A DNA stretch of 14,814 nt from a bacterium (GTDB lineage Bacteria; Zixibacteria; MSB-5A5; GN15; FEB-12), in contig JAUWMW010000028.1 in NCBI GenBank assembly GCA_030612965.1, positions 1 through 14,814 on the forward strand. The letters run 5' to 3'. The position numbers were made by a program, and so were the translations under genes. Under the pieces are notes generated by a model, which was not told the origin of the DNA, made no database searches, and saw nothing but the letters and a program-made list of their open reading frames with translations. Each line of letters starts with the position of its first letter. Within the stretch, counting starts at the first letter, position 1. Shown here in pieces: positions 1 through 6,224 of this stretch.

Positions 1-332
1 ACATCCGCCTCGAACTCGACGAGATGCGGCACAATCTCTGGTGGAATCGAATTAGTGTCGGCCAACGTCACCGCCCAATACTCTACCGGAGCGTCAGCCA
101 GAATGAACGATTCCACCGTAGCCGTTTTGTTCAGGTAGAACAGATTCCATCCCGTTGTGACGGCAACCTCTCCCTCATCAATGAAGGTCGCCTGATGCGC
201 GGGAACGTCGATGGTCACACGGATATCGTGGCTTTCAAACTCGACTCGTGATACCTCAGTCGCACCGACGGGCGCAACATTGATCACAAAGCTCCCTACC
301 ATCAGAAGCAGGACAAGAACAGCATAACGCAT
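1..332 (-). CDS. N-terminal part of an unrecognised secreted protein (runs off the left edge)
   Basis: An open frame starts at ATG 332-330 and continues off the window, giving 110 codons. A Shine-Dalgarno GGGAG (340-344) lies 7 nt before the ATG, which supports this start. The product begins with a Sec signal peptide: MRYAV, then a leucine/valine core, then a likely cleavage after Val-Gly-Ala at residues 22-24. The mature part is beta-like (SHDIRVTIDVPAHQATFIDE). This loosely recalls the first beta domain of M1-type aminopeptidases, where a His-x-Leu-x-Val-x-Leu-Asp-Pro pattern opens the protein. That resemblance is weak and no catalytic region lies in the window. It is separated from the galactose genes by the tRNA gene and is probably unrelated to them. 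The reading frame is secure; the function is unknown. Confidence 0.7.
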   Translation of the reverse strand, partial: MRYAVLVLLLMVGSFVINVAPVGATEVSRVEFESHDIRVTIDVPAHQATFIDEGEVAVTTGWNLFYLNKTATVESFILADAPVEYWAVTLADTNSIPPEIVPHLVEFEAD

Positions 333-357
333 AAAGAAACTCCCGGTTTACATTCAG

Positions 358-372
358 GTCGCGACACGCGAC
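358..372. other. perfect hairpin between tRNA-Leu and the secreted-protein gene
   Basis: GTCGCG-ACA-CGCGAC is a perfect 6-bp inverted repeat with a 3-nt loop, 16 bases beyond the encoded CCA end of the tRNA. It could help end or process the tRNA transcript. The T-run (TTTT on the minus strand) precedes the stem instead of following it, so it is not a standard intrinsic terminator. The role is uncertain. Confidence 0.35.
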
Positions 373-388
373 AAAACGAATTCATATG

Positions 389-476
389 TGGTGCCGGAGG
401 CCGGACTCGAACCGGCACGGCCCTTAAGGACCAAGGGATTTTAAGTCCCTGGTGTCTGCCATTCCACCACTCCGGC
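389..476 (-). tRNA. tRNA-Leu (anticodon UAA)
   Basis: The minus strand folds as a class II tRNA. The acceptor stem GCCGGAG pairs with CTCCGGC, followed by discriminator A and an encoded CCA (389-391). The D arm contains GGCAGA. The anticodon stem AGGGA/TCCCT encloses the loop CTTAAAA, giving anticodon TAA. A long variable arm (GGTCC paired with GGGCC) is typical of leucine tRNAs, and the T arm is GCCGG-TTCGAGT-CCGGC. All stems pair. It has its own promoter just upstream. Positions 439-467 (D stem to anticodon loop) are repeated exactly at 14666-14694. Confidence 0.97.
439..467. repeat. 29-bp direct repeat, copy 1 (inside tRNA-Leu)
   Basis: This stretch runs from the anticodon loop back to the D stem of tRNA-Leu. 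It is identical over 29 bases, in the same orientation, to 14666-14694. Identity stops on both sides (a438 versus t14665, c468 versus a14695). A tRNA piece repeated 14 kb away is the usual mark of an integrase attachment site, but the direction is unusual: the 5' half of the tRNA is duplicated and the intervening DNA lies upstream of the tRNA. Confidence 0.7.
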
Positions 477-484
477 ATTATTGA

Positions 485-513
485 AGGATAACGAGTTACG
501 GTGTTCTGCGCAA
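485..513 (-). promoter_or_regulatory. promoter of tRNA-Leu
   Basis: On the minus strand, TTGCGC (508-513) and TATCCT (485-490) are separated by 17 bp. Transcription would start only a few bases before the mature tRNA 5' end at 476, as is common for tRNA genes. Neither hexamer is perfect. Confidence 0.5.
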
Positions 514-526
514 GGTTGAAAAACGG

Positions 527-548
527 CCTTGGGACCAATTTGGGACCG
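527..548. repeat. 22-bp direct repeat, copy 1, with an internal 11-bp period
   Basis: The core is TTGGGACCAATTTGGGACC, which itself holds TTGGGACC twice at an 11-bp spacing, about one helical turn. The full 22 bases (CC at the left end, G at the right end) recur exactly at 14524-14545 in the same orientation. This copy lies just upstream of the tRNA-Leu promoter. Paired short sites of this kind can be integrase arm-type binding sites; that reading is inference. Confidence 0.75.
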
Positions 549-602
549 GGACTGGTAAGCTGACCAAGGCAAAACAATTGGCTTTTTGCAGGATTCATCA
601 TA

Positions 603-1463
603 TCAACTGTTATTATTAAAGTTGATAGTTTTATCTACAATGGCTATGTCGTTTTTTTCGGTTAAATCGGGGACATGTTCAGCGATGGGATAAACGTACA
701 TCGATTTCGGATACCTGTTAACCAGCATCCTAACTCCCTCCGGGATCTCCTTCTCACCTCTTTCAGGGTGAACAGGAACCGTTTCGAGTATTGGCAATAT
801 CATATCATAGTCGAACCTAAAAATGTTCATGCTGATTTCGAAATCGTGGAGACCGCCATGCGTCTGAATCGATTCTCTGGACGGTTTTTCAATAATATCT
901 TTTAAACAGCCTTCATCATCTTTCGATATTATGGCGAATTTGCAAAGCTTTTCCGAATCGAGTTTTAATGCCATGCTGTTATATCCTATCATGGCATTTC
1001 TATAATTCGAATCTTTGAGCAGTTTTAGAACTTTCACCGAGTAAATATTATCGCTGTTGCAGACTGTAAAAGCGTCTCCTGACCATTCGGGTTTTGATTT
1101 TAGAGCCCTCAATAACGCATCGGCTGTCCCCATGGGTTTGACATGGCCGGTGGGGATTTCCTGAACCGCAAATGATATTTTGAAGTCCTTTCTCCCGGAA
1201 ATCCCTCGCTTATCCTGATAATACTCCCGGATTACATTGTCTTTATTATTCACAACAATGACTATTTCGTTGTAAGCGGCGCTAAGAACATTATCCAACA
1301 GATAATCCATGAATGGTCTGTTGTTTGAGCCCACAGTTATCATCGATTTGCTGACAATCCCAGCTTTATTACCATATCTGTCCAGCATTTCAGGGAAGTC
1401 CCCTAACGATCTTCGCATTCGCGAAGCAGCTCCGCCTGCGAGTATTACAATTCTTCCAGCCAT
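603..1463 (-). CDS. sugar nucleotidyltransferase (GlmU/RmlA/GalU-type fold), possible hexose-1-phosphate uridylyltransferase
   Basis: A 286-residue protein of the NTP_transferase superfamily. Visible motifs are the nucleotide-binding loop LAGGAASRM (8-16), Lys39 in the place of the signature lysine, QEIPTGHVKPMGTADA (101-116) matching the Q-E..P-x-GTA-x-A motif, the metal-binding Asp138 in NSDN, and a downstream EKP. There is no C-terminal hexapeptide-repeat domain, so it is not a GlmU-type bifunctional enzyme. It begins 25 nt after the galK stop, so the two genes are probably cotranscribed; no clear Shine-Dalgarno precedes its ATG. With galK upstream and no galT in view, it may form UDP-galactose from galactose-1-phosphate and UTP. 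That substrate is inferred from context. GDP-, CDP- or dTDP-sugar synthesis cannot be excluded. Its DNA is AT-rich like galK. Confidence 0.85.
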   Translation of the reverse strand: MAGRIVILAGGAASRMRRSLGDFPEMLDRYGNKAGIVSKSMITVGSNNRPFMDYLLDNVLSAAYNEIVIVVNNKDNVIREYYQDKRGISGRKDFKISFAVQEIPTGHVKPMGTADALLRALKSKPEWSGDAFTVCNSDNIYSVKVLKLLKDSNYRNAMIGYNSMALKLDSEKLCKFAIISKDDEGCLKDIIEKPSRESIQTHGGLHDFEISMNIFRFDYDMILPILETVPVHPERGEKEIPEGVRMLVNRYPKSMYVYPIAEHVPDLTEKNDIAIVDKTINFNNNS

Positions 1464-1488
1464 AAAATATCAATAACCATTTAGAGAT

Positions 1489-2664
1489 TTATTCTTGCAA
1501 AACTTCAGCGCCGCCAACTATTCTAAAATCAAGGAATTTCGGCTCAAATTCCTTCTCTTCAACGGCCGCACGCATAATAAGCTCCTTAAACTCATCCAAA
1601 TACCCCTGTTTCAATAGGTTCAGCGTACATCCCCCAAATCCACCTCCCATCATTCTCCCACCCAGCCAATTAGAAAAACTTTGGGCTGAATCAATTAGAA
1701 AATCAAGTTCCGGGCAACTTACTTCATAAAGGCTTTTCAGGCTTTCATGAGATTCCGATAGAAGATTTCCAATCTTCGACCACTCTTTGTGCTCAATTGC
1801 CTGTGCTGTTTCAGCAACTCTATGATTTTCATTATAGAAATGAGTGAGTCTTTTAGCTTCCACAGGGTGTGAGTCGGCTATCTTATCGATTTCTGTCATC
1901 AGGATATCCCGGTACGAGATCACTGAAGGATTCGTCCTTTTCACCGCTTCCAAACCGCGGGCGCATTCTTCGACTCGTTCCATGTACTTGGAAACGGCGA
2001 GCTCATGGCGTATTCCGGTGTCGATGAGAATCCATTCGACCTCCGAGAAATCCGCTAAGTGATATGAATGGCTGTTGGTTGCGAAATCGACTTTCAATAG
2101 ATGGTTTTCCCGGGAAAACTGGGAAGCGAATTGATCCAGGAGTCCGATCTTGATATTTAGAAACCTGTGATCGATTTGCTGGCACATCTTAATTAGCTCA
2201 AGATCGTCGATTTCAGCATTAGTTAGTGTTCGAAAAGCGTTCATCAAAGAAACTTCCAGTGCTGCAGAAGATGAAACACCTGAACCTATCGGAACATTTC
2301 CGTGAATCAGTATGTTTAATCCATCCTTCAACGTGAATTTCTCAGTGAAGATTTTTGTAGCACCGTAAACATATTTTTTCCAGAGATCATCGAAAATAAT
2401 TTCTTCATCCAAGGAGAACTTGATTTCGGCTTGAAAATCTATACTGACAGCATGAATAGATTTATCAATTCGCTTAGAAATACCGGTGCAAATCCACCTG
2501 TCTATTGCAGAGGGCATGGCGAATCCACCGGTATAGTCAGTATGCTCACCAATAATATTCACTCTTCCCGGTGCGACAGACAAGAATTCTGGCCGGATTT
2601 CGAATCTTTCTTGAAACAGATCACCGGTTTCATTTATCAGTTTTTCCTTTGTGTGCCTCTTCAA
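1489..2664 (-). CDS. galK: galactokinase
   Basis: A 391-residue GHMP-family kinase that phosphorylates alpha-D-galactose at C1. The galactokinase signature GRVNIIGEHTDY is at 33-44, with the sugar-binding Glu40, His41 and Asp43. The ATP loop GNVPIGSGVSSSAAL is at 122-136, the catalytic Asp177 is in GLLDQF, and the C-terminal GGRMMGGGFGGCT motif closes the fold. The length is normal for bacterial GalK. The start is TTG (2664-2662): an in-frame stop lies upstream, no in-frame ATG is near, and AAGG lies 11 nt before it. The DNA is clearly AT-richer than the galM and symporter genes upstream (25 G+C of 60 at 1501-1560). Together with the galK-like remnant at 4018-4224, this suggests a later acquisition that replaced an older galK. 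The call is firm; the start codon is less so. Confidence 0.95.
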   Translation of the reverse strand: MKRHTKEKLINETGDLFQERFEIRPEFLSVAPGRVNIIGEHTDYTGGFAMPSAIDRWICTGISKRIDKSIHAVSIDFQAEIKFSLDEEIIFDDLWKKYVYGATKIFTEKFTLKDGLNILIHGNVPIGSGVSSSAALEVSLMNAFRTLTNAEIDDLELIKMCQQIDHRFLNIKIGLLDQFASQFSRENHLLKVDFATNSHSYHLADFSEVEWILIDTGIRHELAVSKYMERVEECARGLEAVKRTNPSVISYRDILMTEIDKIADSHPVEAKRLTHFYNENHRVAETAQAIEHKEWSKIGNLLSESHESLKSLYEVSCPELDFLIDSAQSFSNWLGGRMMGGGFGGCTLNLLKQGYLDEFKELIMRAAVEEKEFEPKFLDFRIVGGAEVLQE

Positions 2665-2723
2665 AATGTCATCCGCCTTGAGATTTGCGGTTTATCGTGT
2701 ACCTTAATAATAAAGTACTATGA

Positions 2724-2742
2724 CACAAATCATCACAAATCA
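2724..2742 (-). promoter_or_regulatory. tandem 10-bp repeat upstream of galK, possible operator
   Basis: CACAAATCA occurs twice (2724-2732 and 2734-2742) with a 10-bp period, about 60-80 bases before the galK start, next to the AT-rich stretch TTTATTATTAAGG on the minus strand. It overlaps the broken end of the IS3 remnant, so it could be a chance product of that junction. No complete -35/-10 pair is convincing here. Confidence 0.25.
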
Positions 2743-2816
2743 CTCCTCGAAATGCCGCTGTCGGCATCTTTCAATATCCCAATGATCTGAATCTCGCTAA
2801 ACCTCGACCGTTTCAT
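2733..2816 (-). pseudogene. remnant of an IS3-family transposase orfA (N-terminal helix-turn-helix)
   Basis: A 27-codon frame (ATG 2816-2814, TGA 2735-2733) reads MKRSRFSEIQIIGILKDADS and continues G-I-S-R-S-D-L before the stop. This matches the opening of IS3/IS911-type OrfA proteins, usually M-K-[KR]-S-R-F-[ST]-E-x-Q-I-x-x-I-L-K-E-A-E-x-G, followed by a V-x-[DE]-L-C segment. The frame stops where that Cys codon would fall, and the rest of the family helix-turn-helix is absent. A strong Shine-Dalgarno, AGGAGG, sits 5 nt before the ATG, as in intact elements. No terminal inverted repeat, orfB or target duplication is visible. It lies in the gap between galM and galK, at the boundary between GC-richer and AT-richer DNA. 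Confidence 0.7.
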
Positions 2817-2884
2817 CAAGACCTCCTGACTTCGATTCGCCAGAAAGCTCTACTTCCAACACCTCTACCGCTAGGGATTGTGCG

Positions 2885-4018
2885 TTATGGCTCCACGTAA
2901 AACCGATGGACCATAGTATGCCGGTAGGTCTGACCGGGGCGCAGCACGGGCGATGGAAACTCAGTATGATTCGGGCAATCGGGGAAGAGTTCCGTTTCCA
3001 GGCAAAGCCCAGTCCGGTGCTGGTAGCGGATTCCCTTTTTCCCGGTGACGGATCCGTCGAGCAAATTGCCTCCGTAAAACTGAATGCCCGGTTGATCGGT
3101 CAGGATATCCATGGCCCGACCGGTGCTGGGATCGTGGAGTGTTGCTGCCAGCCGCAAGCCTTGCTCCTTGCGTAAAACCCAACAGTGATCGTAGCCCCGG
3201 CCATATTGAAGCTGTTGATCCGTCTCGTTAAGGCGAGCACCGATCGCCGTGGGGCGGGTGAAGTCGAAGGGCGTTTCCTTGACCGGACGCAGCTCACCGG
3301 TAGGGATCAGCCCTTCGTCCACCGGCAGGAAAAAATCCGCGGCCAGCATCAACCTGTGATCATTGATCGACTGGTTGGGATCGCCAGTCAGATTCCAGTA
3401 GCTGTGATGGGCCAGGTTGACCAAAGTTGGCTTGTCGATGGTCGCTTCGAATTCCACGTGCAACTCGTTGTCCTGAGTCAACCAGTAGATCACGGCCGTC
3501 TCCAGGTTTCCGGGGAATCCTTCTTCGCCGTCAGGGCTGGTGTAGGTAAACTCAACGCCCACCGCACCCTTTCGACGCACCTCCTTCATGGACCACAGTT
3601 TCTTATCGAATCCCATGATCCCGCCGTGCAGATGGTTAGCCCCGTTGTTCGTGGCCAGGGTATAGGTACTGCCGTCCAGCGTAAACCGACCTTGTGCGAT
3701 CCGGTTGGCGTATCGACCCGCGGTGGCCCCAAAATAACTGGTGTTGGAAAGCCACCCCTCCAGGGTATCGTAACCAAGGGTGACGTCCGCTGTTTTTCCT
3801 TCACGGTCAGGAACTTCCATGCTAATCAGCGACGCCCCGTAATTGGTGAGCGTAGCTTTGAGCCCCTTTGCATTGGTCAGAGTAACCACGGTTACTTGGC
3901 GTCCGTCAGGCATCAGGCCGTAAGGCTTGGTTGCTGTGTCCATTCTCATTTTACAACCACACACTATCGAAACGGATAACATCAGCAAGCATCCCAACAA
4001 TCGACAGTCAATCCTCAT
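2885..4018 (-). CDS. galM: aldose 1-epimerase (galactose mutarotase), probable lipoprotein
   Basis: A 377-residue protein that interconverts alpha and beta anomers of galactose. Family motifs (numbering from ATG 4018) are NYGAS near 59-63, GRYANRI near 101-107, NHLHGG at 128-133, HHSYWNL at 204-210 containing the proton-donor histidine, and the catalytic Glu341 in CLETE, followed by FPDCPNH. The N-terminus has a hydrophobic signal sequence ending Val-Cys-Gly-Cys22, which fits a lipobox only loosely. A periplasmic, lipid-anchored enzyme is therefore likely, as is common for secreted mutarotases about 30 residues longer than the cytosolic form. I chose ATG 4018 over the TTG one codon earlier because GGAG lies 6 nt before it. 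That ATG overlaps the stop of the upstream galK remnant (TGATG), so translation may be coupled. Its DNA is GC-rich like the symporter gene. Confidence 0.93.
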   Translation of the reverse strand: MRIDCRLLGCLLMLSVSIVCGCKMRMDTATKPYGLMPDGRQVTVVTLTNAKGLKATLTNYGASLISMEVPDREGKTADVTLGYDTLEGWLSNTSYFGATAGRYANRIAQGRFTLDGSTYTLATNNGANHLHGGIMGFDKKLWSMKEVRRKGAVGVEFTYTSPDGEEGFPGNLETAVIYWLTQDNELHVEFEATIDKPTLVNLAHHSYWNLTGDPNQSINDHRLMLAADFFLPVDEGLIPTGELRPVKETPFDFTRPTAIGARLNETDQQLQYGRGYDHCWVLRKEQGLRLAATLHDPSTGRAMDILTDQPGIQFYGGNLLDGSVTGKKGIRYQHRTGLCLETELFPDCPNHTEFPSPVLRPGQTYRHTMVHRFYVEP

Positions 4019-4224
4019 CAATTACTCCTTTGTACAATTACAGTTTCAATCAAAGACGCGGAATACATAAGCGATGCACCATCAGTGCCACCGTTCGTCA
4101 CGACCGATATGCTGATTGTGCCGTTCGGTGAACCGATCAGGTTAAAGCGCACGGGGTAACGCACAAGCAGCGGCTCGCGTCCGAAAGTAGCCTTGAACTG
4201 GTCGCGAATTGCTACAGGGTGCAT
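4018..4224 (-). pseudogene. decayed galactokinase N-terminus between symporter and galM
   Basis: A 68-codon frame begins at ATG 4224, one base after the symporter stop, and ends in TGA sharing a base with the galM ATG. Residues 10-18, FKATFGREP, match the usual galactokinase opening (F-x-x-x-F-G-x-x-P). Residues 21-31, VRYPVRFNLIG, match the [VA]-R-[AS]-P-G-R-[VF]-N-L-I-G signature. Where GEHTDYN should follow, the sequence reads GSPNG, and the remaining 33 residues show no galactokinase similarity. The sugar-binding residues and the whole kinase body are missing. I infer a deletion-ridden relic of an older galK in a symporter-galK-galM operon, kept open because it couples translation to galM. 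A small functional protein is possible but less likely. Confidence 0.62.
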
Positions 4225-4225
4225 C

Positions 4226-5764
4226 CTACCAGAACACCACATAGAGCATGATTGTCAACAGCACCACAATCCCACCCAGCCAGCGAGCCGATGAGCTAGG
4301 ACGTAGATCGATGGATTTTTCACCAAATGTCTCTCCTAACAGACGCACAGGTTCGGGCAGGGGCCGAGCCAGAGTGAAAGCCGCCATGACCAGGAGCAAA
4401 ACAGAAAAGGTCACGGCCATGTGATTAAGGAAAGCCACGTCCGGGAAAAGCCATAGCAGCAGGCCGTAAACCGGCACGCCGAGAATCATGGCTGCCAAGG
4501 CGGCGCACTGGGGTGCGCGGCGAAAAACGAGCCCGAAAACGAAAACCGCAACGATGCCGGGCGAGATGAAACCCCAGATCATCTGGATGTATTCAAACAC
4601 GCCGGAGAAGCTTCCGGGCAACGGCCCGAGCAGGCAGCCGGCTACCACAAAAACCGCAGTGGCAATCCGGCCAACCTTGACCGTCTGCCCGGCTGTGGCC
4701 AGTGGTCGCAACCGGCGCTTGTAGATGTCCATGGTAAAAATGGTCGATGCCGAATTGAGCATCGAGTCCAGGCTGCTCATCACAGCGCCGAACAGAGCCG
4801 CGAATAGAATCCCGCGCAGACCTACCGGCAGCAGGTTATTGATCAGCACCGGGTAGGCTTGGTCGCCGACGGCGATCTGGTCGCGAAACAACTGGAAGGC
4901 CATGATGCCCGGGAACACGATGATGAAGGGGATGATCAGCTTAATGGCGGCGGCGAATATCAGCCCCATCTGTCCATCGCGCAGGGATCTGGCACCGAGT
5001 GTGCGCTGGGAGATGAACTGGTTGAATCCCCAGTAGTAAAAATTGGGAATCCAGATGCCCAAAAGCAGGGCGGTCCAGGGAATGTCGGGATTGTCGGCGG
5101 GCAGGCCCACATGGAGCTTGTCAGCGTTCTCCTGAAGAAATACTGAGATCCCCCCCAGCTTCTCAAACCCGATAACGGTGACCACAGCGCCTCCGATCAA
5201 CAGAGCTGCACCCTGCAGCAGATCGGACCAGACGACGGCTTTCAATCCTCCGTAAATGGTGTAGGCACCGGCCAGTAGACCGATGAGCCAGATTCCTAAG
5301 GTCAGGTCCAGTCCAAAGATGGCCTGGATCCCCAAGGCTCCGGAATAGAGGACTGCGGCGATGGCGACACCCACATAGGCGATAATCATGTAGACGGCCA
5401 TTAGGGTCCGGGCTCCTTGCCCGAAACGGTGTTCGAGGAACTCGGGCATGGTATAGATGCCCAGACGCAGAAAGATAGGCAACAGGAAAAGCCCCATCAC
5501 GACCATGGTGATTGCGGCGATCCATTCGTAACTGGCAATGGCCAGCCCCGCCGCTCCGAATCCAGCCCCGGCCATACCGACAAAATGTTCGGTGGAAATA
5601 TTCGACGCGATGAGTGAGAACCCGATCAACCACCAGGTCAAATTTCGGCCGGCGAGAAAGTAGTCCTCGGTGTTCTCTTCTTTACGTGAGGCGTAGAGCG
5701 AGATGCCGATCACTGCCGAGAGGAAAACTACAAAGGCAAGGACGTCGAGTAGTGAGAGTTCCAT
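4226..5764 (-). CDS. sodium/galactose (glucose) symporter of the SSS family, SglT-like
   Basis: A 512-residue inner-membrane protein with about thirteen hydrophobic segments. It carries sodium/solute symporter hallmarks: NISTEHFVG (55-63), IASYEW (76-81), GIYTMPEFLEHRF (102-114), YGGLKAVVWSDLLQG (171-185), YYWGFNQFISQRTLGA (243-258) and MLNSASTIFTMDIYK. From my memory of Vibrio SglT, its galactose ligands Asn64, Glu88, Asn260 and Lys294 correspond to Asn55, Glu80, Asn248 and Lys275 here, while Gln69 is His60. Galactose import is thus well supported and fits the neighbouring galM and galK. The ATG at 5764 follows GAGG with a short 4-nt gap. It is first in the minus-strand block and probably cotranscribed with galM. 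Its DNA is GC-rich (39 of 60 at 4501-4560). Confidence 0.92.
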   Translation of the reverse strand: MELSLLDVLAFVVFLSAVIGISLYASRKEENTEDYFLAGRNLTWWLIGFSLIASNISTEHFVGMAGAGFGAAGLAIASYEWIAAITMVVMGLFLLPIFLRLGIYTMPEFLEHRFGQGARTLMAVYMIIAYVGVAIAAVLYSGALGIQAIFGLDLTLGIWLIGLLAGAYTIYGGLKAVVWSDLLQGAALLIGGAVVTVIGFEKLGGISVFLQENADKLHVGLPADNPDIPWTALLLGIWIPNFYYWGFNQFISQRTLGARSLRDGQMGLIFAAAIKLIIPFIIVFPGIMAFQLFRDQIAVGDQAYPVLINNLLPVGLRGILFAALFGAVMSSLDSMLNSASTIFTMDIYKRRLRPLATAGQTVKVGRIATAVFVVAGCLLGPLPGSFSGVFEYIQMIWGFISPGIVAVFVFGLVFRRAPQCAALAAMILGVPVYGLLLWLFPDVAFLNHMAVTFSVLLLVMAAFTLARPLPEPVRLLGETFGEKSIDLRPSSSARWLGGIVVLLTIMLYVVFW

Positions 5765-6224
5765 CTTACCTCGGGGGATTTGGGATCATCTGCTTGGAAT
5801 CGAATCGGTGGCGCCAGTAAACGAGCATTGCTGAGTGAGCGCTGTGAAGTGAGCGTGACAGTTCGCATTGTGTGTAGATTAACATATCGCTGCTTTTTCC
5901 GCCTTTTAGGTGCAGTTTAACCTTGTCCTACAGAAAATGGATATAATTCTTGATAATGTCAAGTGTTGGTGTTGATGAAGTACCAATTCGATAATAAAAC
6001 TGATTTGGTCGCTTTTTTGGCGACAGTGGACAGATTCAGCCAAGGAGAGAATCTTGCCATGAGAAAAAGATGTAGTTTTAGTCAATAGAATGTGTTGGCT
6101 TCATATATGTGGGACAGGCTAAATATCGCTATTGATAGATGTGATTCGCTCTGGATTTACTGGCGAAATAAAGAAGGAAGTCAAAATAGAATTCTTTGAT
6201 GCGACTTTGCTGTAAGGATTTCAA
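5765..6224. other. 460-bp divergent intergenic region between symporter and epimerase genes
   Basis: No coding frame or RNA gene is visible. It must hold promoters for both flanking genes. Visible elements are AGTGAGCG twice with a 14-bp period (5834-5841 and 5848-5855), which could be operator half-sites about 70-90 bp before the symporter start; a TATAAT (5942-5947, plus) without a good -35; a TTGACA (5957-5962, minus) without a good -10; and a 5-bp hairpin GTCGC-TTTTTTG-GCGAC (6008-6024). None is conclusive. Confidence 0.4.

Noticed and set aside
569..589. GCAAAA/TTTTGC hairpin after the nucleotidyltransferase stop
   Set aside because: AT-rich 6-bp stem with a 9-nt loop and no T-run after it; not a convincing terminator.
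302..601. Open frame of 99 codons on the minus strand across the tRNA region
   Set aside because: It runs straight through tRNA-Leu and its promoter and translates tRNA stems; the real coding frame here is the secreted protein starting at 332.
3185..3979. 264-codon plus-strand frame opposite galM
   Set aside because: Lies wholly within galM, whose catalytic motifs are intact on the other strand; no ribosome site or family match.
5163..5633. 156-codon minus-strand frame inside the symporter gene
   Set aside because: Same strand, shifted frame of the symporter; arginine-rich sequence with no motif.
5942..5947. Perfect TATAAT on the plus strand
   Set aside because: No -35 at a workable distance, and it would leave a leader of about 270 nt before the epimerase; probably chance in AT-rich DNA.
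5957..5962. Perfect TTGACA on the minus strand upstream of the symporter
   Set aside because: No -10 hexamer lies 15-19 bp downstream, so it does not form a promoter that I can support.
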